The notes under the pieces: model-generated
The model's database searches: none
What the model saw: only the letters and a program-made list of their open reading frames with translations
Told to the model about the DNA's origin: nothing
Translations under genes and position numbers: made by a program
Shown here: in pieces, positions 15,943 to 24,932 of the stretch
Layout of the letters: every line of letters begins with the position of its first letter
Position numbering within the stretch: position 1 is the first letter of the stretch
Assembly (NCBI GenBank): GCA_002716825.1
Contig: PBCC01000064.1
Coordinates: 1 to 45,748, forward strand
DNA: 45,748 bases
Reading direction: 5' to 3'
Source: Halobacteriovorax sp.
GTDB taxonomy: Bacteria; Bdellovibrionota; Bacteriovoracia; Bacteriovoracales; Bacteriovoracaceae

Positions 15943-18900
15943 ATGAAGAATCGCTTTTTGGCGTCTATCGCCTTACTTTCACTTGTTGCTGCCTGTGCTA
16001 AGAAATCTGACTCAATGGTCGGACAGGACCCTATTCTCCAGGCTGCTTATCAATCAATTGCAACGACACAAGCTCAGGTCGAAGTAGAACTTAAGGCTTG
16101 GGATAAACATAATAAGGGACTTGATCACGATCATACCCATTGCTCAAAATTGTTTGGTTCACAAACAAGACTTGAACAGCAAATGTCACGGGTTCGCGCT
16201 AAGCAAGAAAATAAAGGTCTGGCAGCTACCAACCAAAGAAGCATTTCTCGCGCGATGGAAGGCCACACAAAAGTTTATAAGTTTGAAGGTGAGTATAACG
16301 TCATGGTTATACCTGTTCAGTTTTCTGATTTTAAAATGGAAGACATTGCGTTTTTCACACCAGATGAAAATGGCAAGATCAAGGCTCAAGAGTATCTTTT
16401 CGGAGACTCTAATCCAGATTCATTACGCCAGTACTATAAACATGCCTCAATGGGAAAATTTCTTCTTGATGGTGAAGTGACTCCAGTTGTGACAGTTCCA
16501 AACACTTTGGCCAATTACGGCGAATCTGTTCCAGGTAACACCGATAGAAACGCCAGAGGACTAGTCGTTGATGTGCTTGAAAGACTTAAGGAGCAAAACC
16601 CTGATATTGATTGGTGGGATCGCTTCGACCAGTGGGATCTTTCAGATTACGACAACGACGGCAACTTCCACGAACCAGATGGGTTCATTGATGCTGTTGT
16701 TCTCGTTTATGCCGGCAAAAGTCAGGCAAGCTGTCAGGCTGATTTTGATACGACTGGAACTCGTCCGCCAAACTCTGATGTGCCAGCTGGACCAAGATAT
16801 AACGCAACAATTGAATGCTATAACAGAATTTGGCCTCACCGTTGGGGCATTTCGCTCGCTCCAACTGATTCACGCTATAGTGAAAAAGGACCAATCGTTG
16901 AAGGTCGTCAAAGACCAAGTATGAACGGATATAAGATTCACGATGGACTCTTTGCGACTGATTATAATATGCAATCAGAGTTCTCAGACCTTTCAACATT
17001 TATGCATGAGTTTGGTCACTCGCTAACTCTTCCAGATGTTTATTCACGAGGTGCTGGAAATTCAACTGGATCATGGGAGCTGATGAGTAATAATGCTCCT
17101 CTTCGTGCTCAAGAACTTTCAACCTTTAGTAAAGTCTCACTTGGCTGGGTTAGTCCTAAAATTATTCGTCAAGGTGAGACAACATCGGCGTACCTTGGAG
17201 CCTATAATTTTGTAGCAACGGCCGAAAGAGAAGGTGAGTTACGTGTTCCAAAAGTAAGAGAAGTGATTGATGGCCAAGAGTTTAATTTTGATGCCGTTTC
17301 ACTTGTGCCCGGTCTTGGCGAGGCTGTTTATCGCTCGGCCATCGTACTGACTGAACCAAGTAAAGAAGAAGTTAAAGTTGTTGAACCCGTCTCTCGTGCC
17401 GGTTCACGCTCTGCTTACTCAGGTCGCTTTGACGGCGAGTCTCGCTCTATGAAGTTTGACGTCAGTGTTCCTTTAGAAGGTTCTGCTGAATTCTCATTCG
17501 ATACAATTTATCATATCGAAACAGAAACCAATTTCTTAGCCCAAGGAGAAGATCAACTCGATGTTAAAGTGACAGTTGATTATGATATTGGCGAAATTAA
17601 AGTTAACGGCAAAACCGTGGAGCAGCTTCGTCTTGTTTCAGGTGATAATGACTTCGATACACTGAATGAAAACCTTGAAGGCTGTAATGTTGCAGAGATT
17701 TTAGCGCTTAGAACTAAAAATGTTAAAGGTGAGCTTTCAAAGCCGGAACAAGCGGCATTCAAAGAAAAAGCAGCCGAATGTCAAAAACCATCATGGGTAA
17801 AAAAGACAGTTGATCTAAGTGAGTTTAAAGGTAAAGACGTAACAGTCGAAGTCGTTTACACCACTGATGCTGGCTATACAGAATTTGGGATCGTTCTTGA
17901 TAACGTTCAAGTTCCTGGTGCTCAAACAATTGATTTTGAAAATATTAGAACGGCGGGGGATATTCCTGGCTCTCAGTTTCAAATCCTTGTTGCTGGTAAA
18001 TATGATATTTTCCATAACCAGTTCTACTTAATGGAGTACAGAACGCCAGGCGAGCATTATCGTCAAAACGGTGAGGAAGTTTCATATAATAAAGACAACA
18101 ATATCATGCAGGGAGAGCAAAGCTTCTTCGCTAAAGAAGGGGCAGACCTGCGAGAGAAGTTTAGACTAGTTGAATCCTCTTATCAGCCAGGTGTTCTTGT
18201 TTGGTATTACAATACTAAGTTTGGCCGCACCGAGAACAATCCTACAGGCCAAGACGGTAAAGGCTATTTACTTGTTCTAAACTCAAAAGTTAAAGAAATG
18301 GCGTTGCCGGGTGAACTTGGAAATGCAGAGTTCTTTGATGAAGAGGGCTTTTATAATACAGACTCAGCTGCCTATAAGGCATTTGTTAAAGAACAAAATG
18401 AAGCTTTTGTTTGTTTCTCACATACTTCATTCTTCACCTACACTGAGGGTAAGGCACCTGAATGTGATGATGTAAGTGCTATCGATGCCATGAAAGAGTT
18501 AACCTTTGCTGGTAGACCATTGATCTATCGTCGCGAAGGATTTAACCAAGTTCTTCCGCCAAGAAGAATGGGCTTTCACAGTGTTGGTAATCCAATGAGA
18601 AGAGGAGCTGCTTCAAGGACAGGACTTTCGACCTTTAGACCGAAAGCTGCAGGCGACTTTGCTCCTTATAAAGTTTATAAAGAGCATTACGGCGAAATGG
18701 TTATTGACCAGCTTTCAACGTCACAGGCGCCAACATTTGCATCGGTTTCCACTTTCTCTGATGCTGATAACACATTGAGTACGAGAGCTGCTTATCAAGG
18801 CGACTCTGTCGTGGTTGAGAAGACTGGTTTTAACTTTGAAGTGGTTATGCCGTCTAAACGAGTTCTTGAGCGCTATTCAAAGCAGACAAATGCTGAATCT

Positions 18901-18954
18901 GGCGAGAACTACTTTCGAAGACCTCGCGTTAAGATTTACTTTGATTGGAAATAA
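15943..18954 (+). CDS. Large M6-like (immune inhibitor A type) metalloprotease lipoprotein
   Basis: A 1003-aa surface or periplasmic zinc protease. The ATG at 15943 follows GAGG and gives a lipoprotein signal peptide with lipobox LVAAC (C18), so the upstream in-frame ATG at 15814 is rejected. An M6-type catalytic domain follows: DGFIDAVVLVYAG, then HEFGH (H355-H359) with LTLPDVY, and SWELMS downstream as the Met-turn-like segment. The C-terminal ~550 residues contain beta-rich regions and the 'LD..VQVPG..TIDFEN' segment seen in immune inhibitor A proteases. Likely secreted nutrient-acquisition or predatory protease; cleavage targets unknown. Confidence 0.88.
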   Translation: MKNRFLASIALLSLVAACAKKSDSMVGQDPILQAAYQSIATTQAQVEVELKAWDKHNKGLDHDHTHCSKLFGSQTRLEQQMSRVRAKQENKGLAATNQRSISRAMEGHTKVYKFEGEYNVMVIPVQFSDFKMEDIAFFTPDENGKIKAQEYLFGDSNPDSLRQYYKHASMGKFLLDGEVTPVVTVPNTLANYGESVPGNTDRNARGLVVDVLERLKEQNPDIDWWDRFDQWDLSDYDNDGNFHEPDGFIDAVVLVYAGKSQASCQADFDTTGTRPPNSDVPAGPRYNATIECYNRIWPHRWGISLAPTDSRYSEKGPIVEGRQRPSMNGYKIHDGLFATDYNMQSEFSDLSTFMHEFGHSLTLPDVYSRGAGNSTGSWELMSNNAPLRAQELSTFSKVSLGWVSPKIIRQGETTSAYLGAYNFVATAEREGELRVPKVREVIDGQEFNFDAVSLVPGLGEAVYRSAIVLTEPSKEEVKVVEPVSRAGSRSAYSGRFDGESRSMKFDVSVPLEGSAEFSFDTIYHIETETNFLAQGEDQLDVKVTVDYDIGEIKVNGKTVEQLRLVSGDNDFDTLNENLEGCNVAEILALRTKNVKGELSKPEQAAFKEKAAECQKPSWVKKTVDLSEFKGKDVTVEVVYTTDAGYTEFGIVLDNVQVPGAQTIDFENIRTAGDIPGSQFQILVAGKYDIFHNQFYLMEYRTPGEHYRQNGEEVSYNKDNNIMQGEQSFFAKEGADLREKFRLVESSYQPGVLVWYYNTKFGRTENNPTGQDGKGYLLVLNSKVKEMALPGELGNAEFFDEEGFYNTDSAAYKAFVKEQNEAFVCFSHTSFFTYTEGKAPECDDVSAIDAMKELTFAGRPLIYRREGFNQVLPPRRMGFHSVGNPMRRGAASRTGLSTFRPKAAGDFAPYKVYKEHYGEMVIDQLSTSQAPTFASVSTFSDADNTLSTRAAYQGDSVVVEKTGFNFEVVMPSKRVLERYSKQTNAESGENYFRRPRVKIYFDWK

Positions 18955-18960
18955 TTAATT

Positions 18961-18986
18961 AAGCCCTTCTTTGAAGGGCTTTTTTA
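18961..18986 (+). terminator. Rho-independent terminator
   Basis: An AGCCCTTC / GAAGGGCT stem with a 2-3 nt loop, followed by TTTTTT. It sits 5 nt after the M6 protease stop and ends at the stop of the convergent AEC transporter, so it insulates the peptide locus from the protease gene. Confidence 0.9.
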
Positions 18987-19919
18987 TTAAATGAGTCCGA
19001 GTAAGTAGTCCCAGGCTGGAACTGTGATTAGTGAGATAGGGATACTTACACCAACCATAAGGTTTGCTAGTTCTTCATCAAGACCAAAATCACTCGCTAC
19101 CACGGCAGAGGTAATCATTGTCGCCATGGCCGCTTCTAGAATTGTAATACGTGTCACAAAACTAAGCTCACCACTTGCAAAATAATACAGTCCTAGTAGG
19201 GCGAGAGGGGCAAGTACAAGCTTGAATAGCATGCCAAAACCAAGTGGTTTCCAGTAGCGAACCAAAATTGATCTGGACAGCTTGAGTTGAAAACCTACTG
19301 CTATGAGAGCAATAGGAACAAGTGTATCTCCAAGTCGCAATAAAACATCGCGAACGACTATTGGGTAGTCAGGTCCCAAAAGCCCGATAACGCTTGCTAA
19401 TGCCAATGCTATAAAGGGAGGGAAGCGCAGAATTTGGACTAGGGTAGAACGCCTTTTACCATCTTTTGGATTTCCATAGTTAGAGGCAACCAATAATCCT
19501 AAGGTCGAAAGGGTTAAAAATGAGCCTAACTGATCGATTAACAGACCCCATGATAGTGCCTGTTGACCATGAAGCGCTTCAAGTAAGGAGAGACCTACAA
19601 AAGAAGTATTCCCTAACCCCGCTGTCAAAATAAGAGCACCTGTTCTGGCCCGACTCCAGTTTCTTCTTTTTCCCAGATAGGTGAAAAGCAACCATGACAA
19701 GAAAAATAATATCCATGCCATGGAAATTGGAATGAGAAGGTCTAATGACAAAGTAGTGGTTTTAATCAGCTTAGGAATTTGTAACAAAATGATTGCAGGC
19801 AGAGAAATGCAGATGACAAATGAGTTTAGTGCGGCAGGTGTCGCACTAGGAAAGCGTTTTGATTTTTTAAAAAAGAATCCAAGGCCGAGTGAAACAAAAA
19901 TGAGAATGAAATTGTTCAT
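18987..19919 (-). CDS. AEC-family transporter (auxin-efflux-carrier type)
   Basis: A 310-aa polytopic membrane protein with about ten transmembrane segments in two five-helix repeats. Family features include NSFVICISLPAIILLQ, TAGLGNTSFVGLSLLEALHG, and the C-terminal LEAAMATMITSAVVASDFGLDEELAN. AEC proteins move organic anions and are also called malate permeases; some occur in efflux roles. It is the last gene of the minus-strand peptide cluster and its start overlaps the ADH stop (TAATG), so a role in product or precursor transport is inferred. Confidence 0.85.
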   Translation of the reverse strand: MNNFILIFVSLGLGFFFKKSKRFPSATPAALNSFVICISLPAIILLQIPKLIKTTTLSLDLLIPISMAWILFFLSWLLFTYLGKRRNWSRARTGALILTAGLGNTSFVGLSLLEALHGQQALSWGLLIDQLGSFLTLSTLGLLVASNYGNPKDGKRRSTLVQILRFPPFIALALASVIGLLGPDYPIVVRDVLLRLGDTLVPIALIAVGFQLKLSRSILVRYWKPLGFGMLFKLVLAPLALLGLYYFASGELSFVTRITILEAAMATMITSAVVASDFGLDEELANLMVGVSIPISLITVPAWDYLLGLI

Positions 19920-21064
19920 TATTTTAAAATATTCATAACCTGCATAATGCTGAGGTCGTCTTTTTCTCCAAGAGTCGTCATCTTCAATTGTTTCATTCTT
20001 GAGACCATTTTAAAAGGAAGATCACTACCTATTTGTGAGTAAGCCGAATACTCAGTCGGAACACCAACAGAGTGGAAGAATTCATTGGTTTTATTTAGTG
20101 CAGCTTCAAATAATTTATCTTGATCTGTATCAGTTAGTTTTAAAACACGTGTCGCATACTGAATCATCTTGTCCATTTTATTAACTTTGCGCTGGCGCAT
20201 ATTCTTTGCCCAGACTAAGGCCAAGGTTCTACCGTGATCGATATTATAAAGTGAAGTTAACTGGTGACCAATACCATGGGTGGACCAGTCGCTTTCAACT
20301 CCTACGCTGATCATAGAATTTAAGGCCATTGAAGCGCACCACATAAGGTTTGCTCTGGCATCATAATCTTTAGGATTGTTATAAGTTTTTGGACCTTCTT
20401 CAAGTAATGTCATGAGAATAGATTCTGCCATACGGTCTTGGAGGGGTGCATTTTGTGGAAAGGTTAAATATTGCTCCAGCACATGAACGTAAGCATCGAC
20501 AATACCGTTACCAATATAGTGGGGCGTGAGACTAAGCGTGAGGTTGGGATCAAGGATTGAGAACTGAGGGAAGTTTTGTTGATTAAAAACCCCAAGCTTC
20601 AGACCATCCACAGTAATAACGGCACCTGAATTCATTTCACTACCTGTTGCGGGTAGTGTGAGGATGGCACCAAAGGGGATGGGGTTTACTTTAGCTGATT
20701 CTTCTCCGCTAAAGAGCATTTTTGGCTCATGGCTGTGATAGCGGGCAGCGATGGCAATAAACTTAGCACAATCAATTACTGAGCCGCCGCCAACGGCTAA
20801 AATGAATTGAATATCATTTTCGCGCACAACTTTAACTGCTTGCATTGCTTGATCAAACTCGGGATTGGGTGTGATGCCAGGGAACTCAATGACCTTAATA
20901 CCCTTTAACTGGGTCATGACCTTGTCATAGGTCCCATTATTCTTAATACTGCCAGAACCGTATAAAAGGAGAATTTTATCGTGTGGAATATTGGCAGGCA
21001 GATTTTCTAGAGCAGTATCGCCGAAGAATATTTTTGTAGGGTTGTGAAAAGAAAAGTTTTGCAT
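19919..21064 (-). CDS. Iron-containing alcohol dehydrogenase (YqhD/BDH-like)
   Basis: A 381-aa group III alcohol/aldehyde oxidoreductase. It starts MQNFSFHNPTKIFFGD, the YqhD/butanol dehydrogenase form. The nucleotide-binding GGGSVIDCAK and TLPATGSEMN motifs are present, as are metal ligands in DAYVHVLEQY and STHGIGHQL...DHG. The ATG at 21064 is chosen because it is the family N-terminus; a longer frame to 21229 only overlaps the PLP-enzyme gene. Within the cluster, 13 nt from the PLP enzyme, it may interconvert an aldehyde and alcohol on the peptide or a building block (inference). A general detoxification role is the alternative. Confidence 0.9.
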   Translation of the reverse strand: MQNFSFHNPTKIFFGDTALENLPANIPHDKILLLYGSGSIKNNGTYDKVMTQLKGIKVIEFPGITPNPEFDQAMQAVKVVRENDIQFILAVGGGSVIDCAKFIAIAARYHSHEPKMLFSGEESAKVNPIPFGAILTLPATGSEMNSGAVITVDGLKLGVFNQQNFPQFSILDPNLTLSLTPHYIGNGIVDAYVHVLEQYLTFPQNAPLQDRMAESILMTLLEEGPKTYNNPKDYDARANLMWCASMALNSMISVGVESDWSTHGIGHQLTSLYNIDHGRTLALVWAKNMRQRKVNKMDKMIQYATRVLKLTDTDQDKLFEAALNKTNEFFHSVGVPTEYSAYSQIGSDLPFKMVSRMKQLKMTTLGEKDDLSIMQVMNILK

Positions 21065-21077
21065 ATTAGGCCTTAGG

Positions 21078-22151
21078 TTAAAGAAAAATAATTTTGGCCG
21101 CGGGGACTCCATTAAAACTATGATTCCAAGCAATAGAGTAGCCAGAGACATTATCGACAACGATATGATCACCCTTAGAAAAGGAAAGTTCTCGTTCGGG
21201 CGTGGCCGACAAAAGGGTATCACCTTCAAAAGCGGTATTTCCCAAAATCTGAATCGTTTTTGATGATTTTGTTTTTTGTTGGTTAGGCCTTGTATTTAAA
21301 ATATTAAATGATTTCGGCCATGCCCACTTAAGATGACATTCGCGCGATAGATCCGTCAAAATATCAATTCCATGGGGGCGTTCTCTAAGGGAGAGGATTT
21401 GGCCCACACCATAACAAGCATTCTCAGTAAAATAGCGACCGGCTTCCATGACAAATTTGAGGTCAATATTGCTAATATAAGTGAAAAGATCGACTAGGTC
21501 TTGCTTTGACAGAGTTGTAATCCCACCGCCGATATTGATTGAGGTAAGATTGGAAAAGTGTTTTTCACGGTAGCCAAGGCACATTTCTATTGTGGATTTT
21601 ATATCCTCTAATGTCGTGCGCTCAAAGCCTAAATGAAAGTGAAGGGAGATGACTCTTTTACAGAGCTTGTCCTGACTGGCAAGAGATTGAATTTCTTCTT
21701 CACTTAAACCAAAACGTGTTTTTTCGCCTTGGTAAAGTTCAAGTGGTGGCTTGAGCCTAAGAGATATTGCTGAGTCAGGAGCCAAATCGTCGATTTGATC
21801 GAGATAGCCAATATCATAACAAAAGTTGCCTTTCAAAAATGATCTCTCAGACTCATGATTGAAAAAATTTGATGCAAGATTTGTCGTATCCGGTGAAAGA
21901 ACTTCTTTTATTAGATTGAACTCATTTTGATTTGAAAACTCAAAACCACTGATTATTGGAGCAATGGCATGTAAAAAGGTTGAGTGAGGAAAAGATTTAA
22001 CAGGAAAGATGAAGTCGAGATTTGCTGGCGCCATATCTTTGATTTCTAAAAACCTATCCTTGATTGATTTTAGATCGATAAAAATTTTAGGACCATTTGG
22101 TTCCTTTAAGCAGCTTATATAAATTTGCTTTAAAATTTTCTGATCAATCAT
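21078..22151 (-). CDS. Fold-III PLP enzyme of the DAP/ornithine decarboxylase family
   Basis: A 357-aa alanine-racemase-fold enzyme. PLP Lys lies in FPVKSFPH (K52), with HFHLGFE, the phosphate-binding INIGGG (206-210) and EAGRYF. The C-terminal beta domain includes VSGYSIAWNHSFNG, where Y338 is the usual PLP-contacting Tyr. The motif that normally reads GxxCxxxD, with a catalytic Cys, is GNTAFEGD (304-311), so the Cys is Ala. In ornithine decarboxylase this Cys helps protonate the product, so this enzyme may not be a simple decarboxylase (inference). It overlaps the carbamoyltransferase gene by 4 nt, so it belongs to the same peptide locus. Confidence 0.82.
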   Translation of the reverse strand: MIDQKILKQIYISCLKEPNGPKIFIDLKSIKDRFLEIKDMAPANLDFIFPVKSFPHSTFLHAIAPIISGFEFSNQNEFNLIKEVLSPDTTNLASNFFNHESERSFLKGNFCYDIGYLDQIDDLAPDSAISLRLKPPLELYQGEKTRFGLSEEEIQSLASQDKLCKRVISLHFHLGFERTTLEDIKSTIEMCLGYREKHFSNLTSINIGGGITTLSKQDLVDLFTYISNIDLKFVMEAGRYFTENACYGVGQILSLRERPHGIDILTDLSRECHLKWAWPKSFNILNTRPNQQKTKSSKTIQILGNTAFEGDTLLSATPERELSFSKGDHIVVDNVSGYSIAWNHSFNGVPAAKIIFL

Positions 22152-23878
22152 TTGGATATGAGATAATCCCCAACCACCATTTTAGTGATTTCACTCTTTT
22201 CAAAGAAATTTGCCGCATCGGCCAGTGTTTCTAAAATAGGCTGTCCCATAATATTGAGACTCGTATTTAAGACTAGAGGGTGACCTTGAATTGCTTCAAT
22301 ACCTTTGATTAAGTCGTAATATTTAGGGTTTTGCTTTCTGGAGACGGTTTGAATGCGACAGGTGTCATCTACGTGAGTGACCTCGCTTAGAAACTCTCTC
22401 ATCTGCGTTCTTATCTTTGGAGCAAATGACATATAGGGCATATGATAATTGGCAGGACAGTGGAAGTAGCGATGGGCATCTTCTAATGCGACACTGCAGC
22501 CATAAGGTCTAAAGCCTTCTCTAAATTTCACGTGATCATTGAGAAATTGTTTCTTCCCTTCAAGGCCAGGCAGACAAAGAATACTTCTGTTCCCAAGAGC
22601 TCGTGGCCCACACTCACTGCGACCTTGAAACCAGGCGATCACTTCGCCAGCGCAGATTAGCTCAGCGGCACTAAGGCTTGGGTTGGCTTGTTTTTCAATT
22701 TTATAGTTTTGAAAGTATCTTTGAATTTGTGTCTCATCTTCAAGTGATGATTCAATTGTGCGTGTTCCTAAATAAGCAGCAGACTCTTCAATATCTCTTG
22801 CTTTGAATTTGGTGAAACCCAGCTCAAGTGCTTTGAAGTATGCTGCGCCAACACTGATCCCCTCGTCGTTGGGGCAAGGTGGAACAAAGACTTGATCGAA
22901 AATATTGAGATCAACAATCTTTGAGTTGGTTAAACAATTAAGGGCGCAACCACCAGTGAGGAGCAAATTTTTATACTCCGGGAACTCTTGATGAATCGAC
23001 TTAACAATATCGAGTACATAAAGTTCAAAAAATGTCTGAAGAGTTTTAGAGATAGTAGCACTTCTTTTGAAATCCGCCTCGGGTTGGTTATCAAAAAGAT
23101 CCTTACCCTTATAAAGCTTTCTTGGAGTGCTGAATTCCTTTATTAAGTACTTTTCAATTGATTCTGGTTGTGGGATTTCTTCGCCGTAAGCAGAAAGCCC
23201 CATAACTTTGCCAGCTTCGGCCCAGCTACCAAAAATATAGTTGGCAGCACCTGCAAAATAACTTCCTAGGCCATCGTTTAAAAAAACATCTTTGTACAGG
23301 TGATCATTATATCGTCCCCAGATTTTTCTTACCAAAGTTAGTTTACCTTCATCTTGAAGATAAATAGAGACAGCTTCAAAGTCTTTTTCTGTTAGATTAC
23401 TCTTTGATTCCTCTTCGCTATCATTGAGACAATTTTTATAGGCATCACCATGGGAACCGATACCATCGGCAACGATAACAATGGATTTTGAAAAGGGAGC
23501 AAAATATAAGGCAGAGTAGGCATGACAAAGATGGTGGGATAGCTCTGTCATTCCTTCATTGGTTAGGATTGAGAACTGTTTAGCCCCAAGACTACTGAGT
23601 AGATCTTTGTAGTTGCGATGAACTAGAAAAGACTTTTCTTTTTCAGCTGCACCCACAGAGTAGCAACAAGTTGCAAAATTCTGAGGAGACAGTGAAGTCA
23701 CGCCTTTTGTTTCGAGGATGACCGTTTTTAAGGTATTAAGCGGAAAGAGTGCTTGATGCTTAATCTTACTAAATCTTTCAGCCTCATAAACCGTCAGTCG
23801 CTCTTTGGATTCGTTTGTGCAATCAAGGACTGCAACTCCGGCATCATGACCAACATTGACGCCTACGGAGATTTTCAC
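22148..23878 (-). CDS. NodU/CmcH-type O-carbamoyltransferase
   Basis: A 576-aa carbamoyltransferase, the family of TobZ, CmcH and NodU. It transfers carbamoyl from carbamoyl phosphate through a carbamoyl-adenylate to a hydroxyl group. Signatures: VGHDAGVAV (H11), HHLCHAYSA (H115, H119), VADGIG, GGCALNCLTNSKI, CPNDEGISVGAA, WFQGRSECGPRALGNRSIL, FRPYGCSV and LVLNTSLNIMGQPI. Both the YrdC-like and Kae1-like parts are intact. It overlaps both neighbours by ATGA, so is cotranslated with the PqqD-like and PLP genes. A hydroxylated residue made by the upstream oxygenase is a natural acceptor (inference). Confidence 0.92.
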   Translation of the reverse strand: MKISVGVNVGHDAGVAVLDCTNESKERLTVYEAERFSKIKHQALFPLNTLKTVILETKGVTSLSPQNFATCCYSVGAAEKEKSFLVHRNYKDLLSSLGAKQFSILTNEGMTELSHHLCHAYSALYFAPFSKSIVIVADGIGSHGDAYKNCLNDSEEESKSNLTEKDFEAVSIYLQDEGKLTLVRKIWGRYNDHLYKDVFLNDGLGSYFAGAANYIFGSWAEAGKVMGLSAYGEEIPQPESIEKYLIKEFSTPRKLYKGKDLFDNQPEADFKRSATISKTLQTFFELYVLDIVKSIHQEFPEYKNLLLTGGCALNCLTNSKIVDLNIFDQVFVPPCPNDEGISVGAAYFKALELGFTKFKARDIEESAAYLGTRTIESSLEDETQIQRYFQNYKIEKQANPSLSAAELICAGEVIAWFQGRSECGPRALGNRSILCLPGLEGKKQFLNDHVKFREGFRPYGCSVALEDAHRYFHCPANYHMPYMSFAPKIRTQMREFLSEVTHVDDTCRIQTVSRKQNPKYYDLIKGIEAIQGHPLVLNTSLNIMGQPILETLADAANFFEKSEITKMVVGDYLISK

Positions 23879-24132
23879 TCAAAAAAACCTAGCTTTTGAA
23901 ACTCATCCATCGTGCTACTTAGAAAAGCATCAATTTCCTTTTCCGACTTGGACTTTAATTGCTCAGAGATTTTCTTTTTGATGGCAGGAACCTCATCTCC
24001 GTTGGAAACCATTTCAAAAACGTGAGCGACATATTTTTCTAAAGTATAGACGTTATTATCATCATCAAGTTTTAAAACTTTGATTTCATCGTCATTAACT
24101 TTATTAAAGGCAATATTGGCATTAAGCTTCAT
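23875..24132 (-). CDS. PqqD-like RiPP recognition protein
   Basis: An 85-aa protein with the winged-helix layout of PqqD-type leader-binding domains: N-terminal beta strands (KVLKLDDDNNVYTLEKYVAHVFEMV), then a helix with DEVPAIKKKISEQL and a C-terminal helix ending FQKLGFFE. The pattern of 'yxLxxxxxxxwxxxxxGxxxxxixxxl...fLxxLxxxGxxe' matches the family, though overall divergence is high. It lies next to two modifying enzymes and downstream of a candidate precursor. This supports a role as the leader-peptide chaperone of a RiPP pathway (inference). Confidence 0.75.
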   Translation of the reverse strand: MKLNANIAFNKVNDDEIKVLKLDDDNNVYTLEKYVAHVFEMVSNGDEVPAIKKKISEQLKSKSEKEIDAFLSSTMDEFQKLGFFE

Positions 24133-24198
24133 GAGAGCGTCCTTCGTTATAATGAATCTTAGACAATTATATCCTTATGGGATGTATATTCAATGAAT

Positions 24199-24918
24199 TC
24201 AGTCGTTTGTCGCAAGATTCTTTTTAAAGTCATTATTGAAATAATCTTGAACGACATTAGGGTAGTCACCAGTGAGAAAAGTCGTCAGAGTTACGCGGCG
24301 ACCTTTTTCGATTGTTGTTACTCTATGGGGCATGACAGAGGGGAAGTAAACGACATCACCCTTATCTTTGAGCGGAACTTGGAGCCAGAAGCCGAAAGCA
24401 TTTTGTATCTCAAGGATGCCTCCTTGATAATCTACTCCGCGCTCACACATATGAATAACTTGAGTGAGAAGGCGGCCACGGTAGACATCACCGTATTTCT
24501 TAGGCTCTTCATCGACCTGAACGCTCCCATCTGAGTGCTCGCCAATAAATCCGCCCTCGTTAAAGCAGACAAATTCGTAAGGATCAAGTCGCTCAAGCGG
24601 AGCGAATTTCCATTTTTGTGAATTGGACTTATCAATAGTTGGGGCCAGATGTTGGTCGAGCCAAATGAGTTCGTCCTTAAAGTAAGTGACACTATTTTTT
24701 GAAGCATCATCACTTTGAACGCGATCTTCTTTAACGTCCTTGCCTTCAATCGATTTGTAGCGAGCCTTGTAAAGCGGGACAGGTTTAGCATCAAAGTCAA
24801 TCTTGAGGGCTTGAAGTTTTGCCAGCTCTTCACCACTTACATGTTTGGGTAAGTAGAGATAGGGCACCTTTAAAAAATGGTGCTCTTTCCAGCAATTTAA
24901 AATCTTCTCATTAACCAT
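24199..24918 (-). CDS. 2-oxoglutarate/Fe(II) oxygenase (PKHD type)
   Basis: A 239-aa dioxygenase of the prolyl-4-hydroxylase-like double-stranded beta-helix family. The facial triad is visible as HSD (H128, D130) and PHRV (H198), with the 2-oxoglutarate-binding Arg ten residues later (R208 in KGRRVTL). GGILEIQ and GDVVYFPSVMPHR are typical. It starts 14 nt after the Arg-rich peptide's stop and precedes the PqqD-like gene by 66 nt. Hydroxylation of core residues, perhaps Arg, is the obvious guess but not shown by sequence. Confidence 0.85.
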   Translation of the reverse strand: MVNEKILNCWKEHHFLKVPYLYLPKHVSGEELAKLQALKIDFDAKPVPLYKARYKSIEGKDVKEDRVQSDDASKNSVTYFKDELIWLDQHLAPTIDKSNSQKWKFAPLERLDPYEFVCFNEGGFIGEHSDGSVQVDEEPKKYGDVYRGRLLTQVIHMCERGVDYQGGILEIQNAFGFWLQVPLKDKGDVVYFPSVMPHRVTTIEKGRRVTLTTFLTGDYPNVVQDYFNNDFKKNLATND

Positions 24919-24932
24919 AGTTCGTCTGGTTT

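Noticed and set aside
24193-24534. Plus-strand 113-aa frame
   Set aside because: Shadow of the 2OG oxygenase gene, whose catalytic motifs lie on the minus strand.
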